The position numbers were made by a program, and so were the translations under genes. From Aplectana chamaeleonis (lineage: Eukaryota; Nematoda; Chromadorea; Rhabditida; Cosmocercidae), in contig JAPDOI010000138.1 in NCBI GenBank assembly GCA_029168955.1, positions 914,501-978,500 of the forward strand: a stretch of 64,000 nt of DNA, written 5' to 3'. Below the pieces are notes generated by a model. The model was not told the DNA's origin, did no database searches, and saw only the letters and a program-made list of their open reading frames with translations. Shown one piece after another: positions 1 to 9,589 of the stretch. The first letter of the stretch is position 1. Every line of letters starts with the position of its first letter.

Positions 1-3000
1 AAGCCCGAAGCACTTTTCACGACGTCCCGATGACGTCACGAGAAGCCCGAAGCACTTTTCACGACGTCGATGACGTCATCAGAAGCCCGAAGCACTTTTC
101 ACGACGTCCCGATGACCTCATCAGAAGCCCGACGCCTTTTTCACAACGTCCCACTGACGTCATCAGAAGCCCGAAGCACTTTTCAGGACGTCCCGATGAC
201 GTCATCAGAAGCCCGAAGCACTTTTCACGACGTCCCGATGACGTCATCAGAAGCCCGAAGCACTTTTCACGACGTCCCGATGACGTCATCAGAAGCCCGA
301 AGCACTTTTCACGACGTCCCGATGACGTCACGAGAAGCCCGAAGCACTTTTCACGACGTCCCGATGACGTCATCAGAAGCCCGAAGCACTTTTCACGACG
401 TCCCGATGACGTCATCAGAAGCCCGAAGCACTTTTCACGACGTCCCGATGACGTCATCAGAAGCCCGAAGCACTTTTCACGACGTCCCGATGACGTCACG
501 AGAAGCCCGAAGCACTTTTCACGACGTCCCGATGACGTCATCAGGAACTCGAAGCACTTTTCACGACGCCCCGATAACGTCATCAGAAGCCCGAAGCACT
601 TTTCACGACGTCCCGATGACGTCGTCAGAAGCCCGGAGCACTTTCCACGACGTCCCGATGACGTCATCAGAAGCCCGGAGCACTTTTCACGACGTTCCGA
701 TGACGTCATCAGAAGCCCGGAGCACTTTTCACGACGTTCCGATGACGTCATCAGAAGCTCGAACCACTTTTCACGACGTCCCGATGACGTCATCAGAAGC
801 CCGAAGCACTTTTCACGACGTCCCGATAACGTCATCAGAAGCTCAAGCACTTTTCACGACGTCCCGATGACGTCATCAGAAGCCCGGAAGCACTTTTCAC
901 GACGTCCCGATGACGTCATCAGAAGCCCGGAGCACTTTTCACGACGTTCCGATGACGTCACGAGAAGCCCAAAGCACTTTTCACGACGTCCCGATGACGT
1001 CATCAGAAGCCCGAAGCACTTTTCACGACGTCCCGATGACGTCATTAGGAGCCCGAAGCACTTTTCACGACGTCCCGATGACGTCATCAGAAGCCCGAAG
1101 CACTTTTCACGACGTCCCGATGACGTCATCAGAAGCCCGAAGCACTTTTCACGACGTCCCGATGACGTCATCAGAAGCCCGAAGCACTTTTCACGACGTC
1201 CCGATGACGTCATCAGAAGCCCGAAGCACTTTTCACGACGTTCCGATGACGTCATCAGAAGCCCGAAGCACTTTTCACGACGTCCCGATGACGTCATCAG
1301 AAGCCCGAAGCACTTTTCACGACGTCCCGATGACGTCATCAGAAGCCCGAAGCACTTTTCACGACGTCCCGATGACGTCATCAGAAGCCCGGAGCACTTT
1401 TCACGACGTTCCGATTACGTCATCAGAAGCCCGAAGCACTTTTCACGACGTCCCGATGACGTCATCAGAAACTCGACGCACTTTTCACGACGTCCCGATG
1501 ACGTCATCAGAAGCCCGGAGCACTTTTTACGACGTCCCGATGACGTCACGAGATGCCCGAAGCACTTTTGACGACGTCCCGATGACGTCATCAGAAGCCT
1601 GAAGCACTTTTCACGATGTTCCGATGACGTCATCAGAAGCCCGGAGCACTTTTCACGACGTTCCGATAACGTCATCAGAAGCCCGAAGCACTTTTCACGA
1701 TGTTCCGATGACGTCATCAGAAGCCCGAAGCACTTTTCACGACGTCCCGATGACGTCACGAGAAGCCCGAAGCACTTTTCACGACGTCCCGATGACGTCA
1801 TCAGAAGCCCGAAGCACTTTTCACGATGTTCCGATGACGTCATCAGAAGCCCGGAGCACTTTTCACGACGTTCCGATGACGTCATCAGAAGCCCGAAGCA
1901 CTTTTCACGACGTCCCGATGACGTCACGAGAAGCCCGAAGCACTTTTCACGACGTCCCGGTGACGTCATCAGAAGCTCGAAGCACTTTTCACGACGTCCC
2001 GATGACGTCACGAGAAGCCCGAAGCACTTTTCACGACATCCCGATGACGTCATCAGAAACTCGAAGCACTTTTCACGACGTCCCGATGACGTCATCAGAA
2101 GCCCGAAGCACTTTTCACGACGTTCCGATGACGTCATCAGAAGCCCGAAGCACTTTTCACGACGTCCCGATGACGTCACGAGAAGTCCGAAGCACTTTTC
2201 ACGACGTCCCGATGACGTCACGAGAAGCCCGAAGCACTTTTCACGACGTCCCGATGACGTCACGAGAAGCCCATAGCACTTTTCACGACGTCCCGATGAC
2301 GTCGTCAGAAGCTCGAAGCACTTTTCACGACGTCCCGATGACGTCGCGAGAAGCCCGAAGCTATTTTCACGACGTCCCGATGACGTCATCAGAAGCCCGA
2401 AGCACTTTTCACGACGTCCCGATGACGTAATCAGAAGCCCGAAGCACTTTTCACTACGTCCCGGTGACGTCATCAGAAGCCCGGAGCACTTTTCACGACG
2501 TTCCGATGACGTCATCAGAAGCCCGAAGCACTTTTCACGACGTCCCGATGACGTCACGAGAAGCCCGAAGCACTTTTCACGACGTCCCGGTGACGTCATC
2601 AGAAGCTCGAAGCACTTTTCACGACGTCCCGATGACGTCACGAGGAGCCCGAAGCACTTTTCACGACGTCCCGATGACGTCATCAGAAACTCGAAGCACT
2701 TTTCATGACGTCACGGTGACGTCACGAGAAGCCCGAAGCACTTTTCACGACGTCCCGATGACGTCATCAGAAGCCCGAAGCACTTTTCACGTTGTCCCTG
2801 TGACGTCACGAGAAGCCCGAAGCACTTTCCACGACGTCCCGATGACGTCATCAGAAGCCCGAAGCACTTTTCACGACGTCCCGATGACGTCATCAGATGC
2901 CCGAAGCACTTTTCACGGCGTCCCGATGACGTCATCAGAAGCCCGAATCACTTTTCACGATGTTCCGATGACGTCATCAGAAGCCCGGAGCACTTTTCAC

Positions 3001-5669
3001 GACGTTCCGATAACGTCATCAGAAGCCCGAAGCACTTTTCACGACGTCCCGATGACGTCATCAGAAGCCCGAAGCACTTTTCACGACGTCCCGATGACGT
3101 CATCAGAAGCCCGAAGCACTTTTCACGATGTTCCGATGACGTCATCAGAAGCCCGGAGCACTTTTCACGACGTTCCGATGACGTCATCAGAAGCCCGAAG
3201 CACTTTTCACGACGTCCCGATGACGTCACGAGAAGCCCGAAGCACTTTTCACGACGTCCCGATGACGTCACGAGAAGCCCGAAGCACTTTTCACGACGTC
3301 CCGGTGACGTCATCAGAAGCTCGAAGCACTTTTCAAGACGTCCCGATGACGTCACGAGAAGCCCATAGCACTTTTCACGACGTCCTGATGACGTCGTCAG
3401 AAGCTCGAAGCACTTTTCACGACGTCCCGATGACGTCCCGAGAAGCCCGAAGCACTTTTCACGACGTCCCGATGACGTCATCAGAAGCCCGAAGCACTTT
3501 TCACGACGTCCCGATGACGTCATCAGAAGCCCGAAGCACTTTTCACGACGTCCCGATGACGTCATCAGAAACTCGAAGCACTTTTCACGACGTCCCGATG
3601 ACGTCACGAGAAGCCCGAAGCACTTTTCACGACGTTCCGATGACGTCATCAGAAACTCGAAGCACTTTTTACGACGTCCCGATGACGTCACGAGAAGCCC
3701 GAAGCACTTTTCACGACGTCCCGATGACGTCATCAGAAGTCAGATGCACTTTTGACGACGTCCCGATGACGTCACGAGAAGCCCGAAGCACTTTTCACGA
3801 CGTCCCGATGACGTCATCAGAAACCCGAAGCACTTTTTACGACGTCCCGATGACGTCATCAGAAGCCCGGAGCACTTTTCACGACGTTCTGATGACGTCA
3901 TCAGAAGCCACGACGTCCCGATGACGTCATCAGAAGCTCGAAGCACTTTTCACGACGTCCCGATGACGTCATCAGAAGCTCGAAGCACTTTTCACGACGT
4001 CCCGATGACGTCATCAGAAGCCCGAAGCACTTTTCACGACGTTCCGATGACGTCATCAGAAGCCCGAAGCACTTTTCACGACGTCCCGATGACGTCACGA
4101 GAAGCCCATAGCACTTTTCACGACGTCCCGGTGACGTCGTCAGAAGCCAAGCACTTTTCACGACGTCCCGATGACGTCACGAGAAGTCCGAAGCACTTTT
4201 CACGACGTCCCGATGACGTCACGAGAAGCCCGAAGCACTTTTCACGACGTCCCGATGACGTCACGAGAAGCCCATAGCACTTTTCACGACGTCCCGATGA
4301 CGTCGTCAGAAGCTCGAAGCACTTTTCACGACGTCCCGATGACGTCGCGAGAAGCCCGAAGCTATTTTCACGACGTCCCGATGACGTCATCAGAAGCCCG
4401 AAGCACTTTTCACGACGTCCCGATGACGTAATCAGAAGCCCGAAGCACTTTTCACTACGTCCCGGTGACGTCATCAGAAGCCCGGAGCACTTTTCACGAC
4501 GTTCCGATGACGTCATCAGAAGCCCGAAGCACTTTTCACGACGTCCCGATGACGTCACGAGAAGCCCGAAGCACTTTTCACGACGTCCCGGTGACGTCAT
4601 TAGAAGCTCGAAGCACTTTTCACGACGTCCCGATGACGTCACGAGGAGCCCGAAGCACTTTTCACGACGTCCCGATGACGTCATCAGAAACTCGAAGCAC
4701 TTTTCATGACGTCACGGTGACGTCACGAGAAGCCAAGCACTTTTCACGACGTCCCGATGACGTCATCAGAAGCCCGAAGCACTTTTCACGTTGTCCCTGT
4801 GACGTCACGAGAAGCCCGAAGCACTTTCCACGACGTCCCGATGACGTCATCAGAAGCCCGAAGCACTTTTCACGACGTCCCGATGACGTCATCAGATGCC
4901 CGAAGCACTTTTCACGGCGTCCCGATGACGTCATCAGAAGCCCGAATCACTTTTCACGATGTTCCGATGACGTCATCAGAAGCCCGGAGCACTTTTCACG
5001 ACGTTCCGATAACGTCATCAGAAGCCCGAAGCACTTTTCACGACGTCCCGATGACGTCATCAGAAGCCCGAAGCACTTTTCACGACGTCCCGATGACGTC
5101 ATCAGAAGCCCGAAGCACTTTTCACGATGTTCCGATGACGTCATCAGAAGCCCGGAGCACTTTTCACGACGTTCCGATGACGTCATCAGAAGCCCGAAGC
5201 ACTTTTCACGACGTCCCGATGACGTCACGAGAAGCCCGAAGCACTTTTCACGACGTCCCGGTGACGTCATCAGAAGCTCGAAGCACTTTTCACGACGTCC
5301 CGATGACGTCACGAGAAGCCCGAAGCACTTTTCACGACATCCCGATGACGTCATCAGAAACTCGAAGCACTTTTCACGACGTCCCGATGACGTCATCAGA
5401 AGCCCGAAGCACTTTTCACGACGTTCCGATGACGTCATCAGAAGCCCGAAGCACTTTTCACGACGTCCCGATGACGTCACGAGAAGTCCGAAGCACTTTT
5501 CACGACGTCCCGATGACGTCACGAGAAGCCCGAAGCACTTTTCACGACGTCCCGATGACGTCATCAGAAGCTCGAAGCACTTTTCACGACGTCCCGATGA
5601 CGTCACGAGAAGCCCGAAGCTATTTTCACGACGTCCCGATGACGTCATCAGAAGCCCGAAGCACTTTTC
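1..5669. repeat. Satellite A: 42-bp tandem array with CRE palindromes
   Basis: Tandem array of about 135 units, open at the left window edge and ending abruptly where unit sequence passes into a G-run at about 5690. The period is 42 bp. Each unit contains, in order, GATGACGTCATC, AGAAGCCCGAAG and CACTTTTCACGACGTCC. Common variants are CACGAG for CATCAG, CCGGAG for CCGAAG and TTCCGAT for CCCGAT. Because 42 is divisible by three and the unit lacks stop codons in several frames, long open frames run through it on both strands (plus-strand repeat MTSSEARSTFHDVP, 14 residues). Frame breaks come from small deletions near 845, 3905, 4147 and 4733. Variant patterns show large internal duplications. 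I regard it as non-coding satellite DNA; a repetitive secreted protein is a remote alternative. Confidence 0.95.
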
Positions 5670-6150
5670 TGCTCAACACTGTGGTTGGATGGGGCGGGGG
5701 GGGGGGGCGTTGTATTTTTTCGGCCCGAGAGAAGGAATTCCCCAATTCGGGAAGGGGGATCATAGAAATTTCAGAAAAAATTCCCAGCTCAGAAGGTTTC
5801 CCCTACACACCTCAAGCGCCAATCCCCACACTTCTAGAATTTCGAGAGCATGTTTCCTCCGTTGTGCGCACAAGCACGTGTTCGAAGCCCTTACACACGT
5901 CTAACAACGATCTCCACCTTTTTTTCGAATCAAAAATATCTTTTTCGCGGTTGTGCGCACTCCTTCCTAAGTCCCGCCCACTTTCCGAAACTCTGAACAC
6001 GTCCTCGCAATCCTTACACATGTCCAACAACAATCCCGACACCTTTTTCGAATCCTAAAGCTCTTTTTCGCAGTTGTGCGCACTCCTACCGAAGTCCCGC
6101 CCACTTCACACCCATTAAATGCACGCCTGTAGAGCACTTTCCACAATTCT
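5670..6150. other. Array edge, G-run and ~122-bp tandem repeat
   Basis: No gene is seen. A run of about a dozen G lies at 5695-5707. From about 5850 to 6105 there are roughly two and a half copies of a ~122-bp repeat whose landmarks are GTTGTGCGCAC (near 5860, 5950 and 6074), CACRTGTCYAACAAC (near 5896 and 6018), TTTTTCGAATC and AAGTCCCGCCCACTT. A short minus-strand open frame here simply repeats with the DNA and is not taken as a gene. Confidence 0.6.
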
Positions 6151-6665
6151 ATTTCTGAAAATTTAGCTTCCTGGCAAAAGTAACGATTTGGTAATGGTGA
6201 AAAAAAAGTTTCAAAAATACCTTGAAATATCTTTAAAATGATTTGGCGTAAAATAGCCTGGAGTAATAAAAAGATAGGAAATGAAGTGAAATAACCAAAA
6301 ATGCGATTTGGTGGTCGATCATTTCACAAGCTTCTCCGTTAAACTTATCAAAACGAAATCAAGCACGATATGGAATGCAGATCATCTAGCTTCACCTATG
6401 CTGATTCCATTATTACAGCTTTCAAAAATGGCTAAATGTTTCCGTTGCGCGCTTGATTTCGTTTTGATAAGTTTAACGGAGAAGCTTGTAAAATGGTCAA
6501 CCACCAAATAGCATTTTTGGTTATTTCACTTCATTTCCTAGCTTTTTTATTTTTCCAAGCTATTTTACGCCAAATCATTTTAAAGATATTTCAAGGTATT
6601 TTTGAAACTTTTTTTTCACCATTAACAAATCGTTACTTTTGCCAGGAAGCTAAATTTTCAGAAAT
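6151..6665. repeat. Large fold-back inverted repeat (214-bp arms)
   Basis: Left arm 6151-6364 begins ATTTCTGAAAATTTAGC and is matched in reverse complement by the right arm 6451-6665. Divergence is only a few percent by eye, with an 86-bp spacer. Both arms carry TAACGATTTG and AAATCAAGC landmarks. No transposase is present and no clear target-site duplication was found. It could be a fold-back/MITE element or an inverted duplication; its transcript would fold into a long double-stranded RNA. Confidence 0.85.
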
Positions 6666-7018
6666 TTCACATATTTTTCCCGAAGGTTCCCTTTCTGACT
6701 TCAATATTGCTCAGAAATTTCCATTTTGGAATGATGAAACATCTAACAAACGATATTGCGGTATGAGTACAATTTTTAGAACCTATGACCCAGAACCATA
6801 AAAAATACCACTCAATCCCGCATTTTGTGCAACATGTGAGAGCTCGATATTATTGATCATTAATATTTGATCTTGCCTGATGAGAAGAATTTCCAAACAA
6901 GTGACTTCATTAATATTTGATCTTGCATGATGAGAAAAATCCCCATAAAAGTGAGCAATAAAAAATCATTGCGGCATTTTGTGCAACGGGCGAAAAAATC
7001 AATATTATTGATTGGTAT
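6666..7018. other. AT-rich spacer with short direct repeats
   Basis: No gene is seen. A ~50-bp tandem duplication includes ATTAATATTTGATCTTGC at about 6858 and 6909. The motif GCATTTTGTGCAAC, near 6823 and 6973, recurs several times up to about 8470 and appears to be a local dispersed motif. Confidence 0.5.
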
Positions 7019-7183
7019 TTATCGATAATGACTGATTAGCAAAATATCCCAACCAAGAAAACCAATCCCTTCAGTAATCACTACTACTGGCCGCATATAG
7101 TGCAGAAAGCGCCAAAATCGATAATATTGATTATCGATCGATGACGCGTCATGAGTACGAATTCTGACAAGTTCAGTACTTAC

Positions 7184-7273
7184 CTCCGACGACCTGCGTT
7201 GGTTAGCCGCAGATTCACCCACCCACCACGGTCTCCACAGTCGTAGCAGAAAGAGGCAGCTTTCGTGCTCCAC
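7184..7273 (-). pseudogene. Degenerate copy of exon-like sequence (donor retained, ATG lost)
   Basis: This 90-bp minus-strand segment is collinear with the exon-like segment at 8551-8640. It ends in GTCGTCGGAG followed by a consensus splice donor GTAAGT at 7183-7178. The codon aligned to the ATG of the other copy is GTG (7273-7271). The reading frame is open for 30 codons without indels relative to the other copy, but many residues differ; the conserved tail is SAAN-x-x-RSSE. It is probably a decayed duplicate first exon. No downstream exon could be tied to it, and the parental protein is not recognised. Confidence 0.45.
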
Positions 7274-7768
7274 GGCTAATTTAGTATGTAAACACCACGA
7301 TTTTTAGGTACCTTTCAAAGTTGAGGTATCAAGTTCAAAATGGAATAGGAGCGACCTGCATCCATTTCCAGCCTCCTGTTCAAAAATGAGCTTTCTAGCT
7401 CAATTTTAAGTGTACCCGCAAGATCGTGAACGCCGTCTGAAAAAAAAGGAGATTACCAACAATAACGCGCGGTCTTTCAATTTTTACTCGAAAACCAGTA
7501 AACCATTCCGAACCATTTTTGGGTTACTATACCAACTTTTTGCGCTCTTTTCAATGCAATCCTATACACATAACATTCACTTATCTGCTGGTTCCGGAAA
7601 ATGAAAGCGGGTCCCGCGTGGAACGCTTAGCTGAGTATCTGCTAAGCCCACGCGTGGCCCGCAGCCAATTTTCGCGCCCGTCCTTTAATTTTTATCTTTT
7701 TTTTTGAAATTTAGGATATTAGTTTTTTTTGTTTTTTTTTGTTATTTGTTATATTGTGATATTTTCAG

Positions 7769-7809
7769 GTGCATCTGCTGCAACTGACGCCGCCGAAGAG
7801 CTTTTCAAG
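7769..7809 (+). other. Micro-exon-like sequence, left palindrome arm (41 bp)
   Basis: The plus strand shows an acceptor ATATTTTCAG (ending 7768), then a 41-bp segment starting GTGCATCTGCTGCAACTG and ending CTTTTCAAG, then a donor GTGAGT at 7810. Relative to the inverted copy one G is missing (GAAGAGC against GAAGGAGC), so the lengths differ by one base and only one copy can keep frame. The splice signals are good matches to nematode or insect consensus, but no gene model could be closed. Confidence 0.35.
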
Positions 7810-8025
7810 GTGAGTACAGTTTCTGAAACTTCTTGCCTACAAGCGTAGAAATGCCGCTCATTGCCGCATTTTGTGCAACATGTGAAAATTCGGAAAGAAT
7901 TTCCCAAACAAGTAATTTAGTGAACTTAGTTACTTGTTTGGGAAATTCTTTCCGAATTTTCACATGTTGTACAAAATGCGGCATTTCTACGCTTGTAGGC
8001 AACAAGTTCCAAAAATTGTACACAC

Positions 8026-8067
8026 CTTGAAAAGCTCCTTCGGTGGCGTCAGTAGCAGCAGATGCAC
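8026..8067 (-). other. Micro-exon-like sequence, right palindrome arm (42 bp)
   Basis: The minus strand shows an acceptor TATATTTTCAG (ending 8068), a 42-bp segment starting GTGCATCTGCTGCTACTG and ending CTTTTCAAG, and a donor-like GTGTGT. It is divisible by three and open in phase 0 (VHLLLLTPPKELFK). It lies about 480 bp downstream of the exon-like segment 8551-8640 on the same strand, which ends in phase 0, so the two could be consecutive exons. This is an inference from splice motifs only. Confidence 0.35.
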
Positions 8068-8157
8068 CTGAAAATATAATCAAAAATCATTGCGGACTTT
8101 TGTGCAACAGGCTAAAAATCGATATTATTGATAGGTATTTATCGATGACTGATGAGC

Positions 8158-8540
8158 GAAATTTCTCAACCAGGAAAACCAACCCCATCAACAATCACCA
8201 CTCCTCGCCGCAATTCGTGCAAAAAGCGCGAAAATCGATAATGTTGATTATCGAACGATGACGTGTCACGAGTAAGAATTCTGAAATATCTCAACCAGGA
8301 AAACTAACCCCATCAACAATCACCACTCCTCGCCGCAATTTGTGCAAAAAGCGCGAAAATCGATAATGTTGATTATCGATCGATGACGTGTCACGAGTAA
8401 GAATTCTGAAATTTTTCAACCAGCAGAACTAACCCCATCAACAATCATCACTCCTCGCCGCAATTTGTGCAAAAAGCGCGAAAATCCATAATGTTGATTA
8501 CCGATCGATGACGTGTCATGAGTAAGAATTCTGACAATTT
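8158..8540. repeat. ~124-bp tandem repeat, three copies
   Basis: Three tandem units start near 8158, 8281 and 8406. Each contains TCAACCAG, CCCCATCAACAATCA, CTCGCCGCAATT, GTGCAAAAAGCGCG and CGATGACGTGTCA. The paralogous segment at 7030-7160 has a single unit, so the amplification happened in this copy. Confidence 0.85.
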
Positions 8541-8550
8541 TGGTACTTAC

Positions 8551-8640
8551 CTCCGACGACCTGTGTTCATTGGCTGCAGATCCACCCACTAACCCCGGTC
8601 TCCACAGCCCTAGCATGCCCGAGGAGTTTCCGTGCTCCAT
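8551..8640 (-). CDS. Putative first exon of an unknown gene (30 codons plus splice donor)
   Basis: The minus strand has ATG at 8640-8638 and stays open for 30 codons. The product begins MEHGNSSGMLGLWRPG and ends NEHRSSE. A consensus donor GTAAGT follows at 8550-8545, directly after the last complete codon (phase 0). A candidate next exon of 42 bp lies at 8067-8026. The segment is duplicated at 7184-7273, where the ATG is GTG. Low similarity between the copies at protein level argues against strong constraint. I do not recognise the protein, and there is no promoter evidence. It may be a real small gene, a gene fragment carried by a mobile element, or chance. Confidence 0.3.
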
Positions 8641-8931
8641 GGCTGATTTAGTATGTAAATCCATTTTGAGTTATCCTTCAAAGTTAAGTTATCAAGTTCA
8701 AATTGGAATAGGATCGACCTGCATCCGTTTCCAGCCTCCTGTCCAAGAATGAGCTTTCTAGCTCAATTTTAAGTGTACCAACAATTTACCAACAAGATTG
8801 TGAACGCCGTCTGAAAAAAGGAGATTAACAGAGAAAACTTGCGGTTTTTCGAATTTTTTTCTCAAATCCTAGGAAATCATTCTAAACCATTTTTGGGCAT
8901 TGTGTCTAACTTTTTGCGCTCTTTTCAATGC

Positions 8932-9030
8932 AATTTAGAACTTATTTCTACCTTCACCCTGAACATAGATTTCGAAAAACGGGTTGCGCGCGTGGCCAGT
9001 TCAAAACCAAATCTGGTGCGCACCACAATG
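8932..9030 (+). mobile_element. Helitron-like 3'-end fragment, copy 1 (hairpin collapsed)
   Basis: About 100 bp here matches 32507-32615. Shared landmarks are TTTAGA, ATTTC, GATTTCGAAAAACGGGT, TGGCCA, TTCAAAACCAAATCTGG and ACCACAAT. In this copy the terminal hairpin is reduced to TGGTGCGCACCA. The homology begins exactly where the 7.0/8.1-kb segmental duplication ends, so it marks an insertion or recombination boundary. Assignment to a Helitron-like family rests on the hairpin of the related loci. Confidence 0.4.
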
Positions 9031-9589
9031 TCCATCTTTCATAGAGTACGATAGGTTGATCTGTTACTCTGCCGCGTGCGGTATCATCCCTTCCGCTTCC
9101 CTTCGACTTCCCTCGGCGGGTTGTTGGCGAATACGACCCCTGCTCGGTTGTTGGTGAAGTTTCACGTGGCGTTTCAGCATGGGTCGTCTATCTAATTAGA
9201 AAGTAATCGAATTGCCACCCCGTCAACACATTCACGACCGCGTGTCCCAGCGGTGGTACGCGTTTTGACTACCACTTTGGACCACGTGACCCACCTGTTG
9301 GACATGGTATGTGGTAACGCAATATTGCAAACGGCTCGAACGTGCAGTCATCCAAAATGGTCGTGAATGGGTTAAATGCACCAGATTAGCTCTTTTGACA
9401 CGTTGATACATATTTCAAAGCAGGTATCTGTTTTGGAATGTGTCTACAAAGGTTGGACTCTACATCAGTTTAAATATGCTAGCCAGGCGTGAGCAGAGTC
9501 GCAACTAGGCGCAACAGATGTCGTAAAAAAATTGAAAATTTTCTGATGTAAAGGGAAAATTTGCGGCTATGTGGGATGGAGGGCACTGT
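9031..9589. other. Anonymous spacer before the 60-bp satellite
   Basis: No gene is seen. CATTCACGACC at about 9230 and its reverse complement GGTCGTGAATG at about 9359 bound a ~140-bp stretch that could be a small inverted-repeat element, but the arms do not extend clearly. Satellite units begin at about 9590-9600. Confidence 0.4.

Larger units (their letters stand above)
7752..8077. repeat. Near-perfect palindrome with 14-bp loop carrying exon copies
   Basis: Left arm about 7752-7915 and right arm 7930-8077 are reverse complements with a loop of only 14 bp. A ~10-bp insertion (GCTCATTGCC) is present in the left arm. Each arm holds the same small exon-like sequence with intron-type flanks (see the two entries), so the unit duplicated and inverted was probably part of a spliced gene or pseudogene. 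A short-spacer palindrome of this size would extrude as a cruciform and is often mis-assembled. Confidence 0.85.
6965..8935. repeat. Segmental duplication (about 6965-7562 and 8080-8935)
   Basis: The stretch 6965-7562 is repeated in the same orientation at 8080-8935. Shared landmarks in order are GCAAC followed by ATTATTGAT, TATTTATCGAT, GATTATCGATCGATGACG, TACTTACCTCCGACGACCTG, TCAAGTTCAAA, GAGCTTTCTAGCTCAATTTT and TTTTTGCGCTCTTTTCAATG. The second copy is longer because a ~124-bp segment is tandemly amplified. Between the copies lies a palindrome with micro-exon-like sequences. Divergence is moderate, so the duplication is not recent. Confidence 0.8.

Noticed and set aside
1..5669. CRISPR array
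   Set aside because: Units are contiguous variants of one sequence with no unique spacers, and the context is eukaryotic.
30..5904. Long open frames over satellite A as a repetitive protein gene
   Set aside because: Frames are open on both strands and in several phases at once because the 42-bp unit has no stop; there is no start context, signal peptide or gene end, and frame is broken by array indels.
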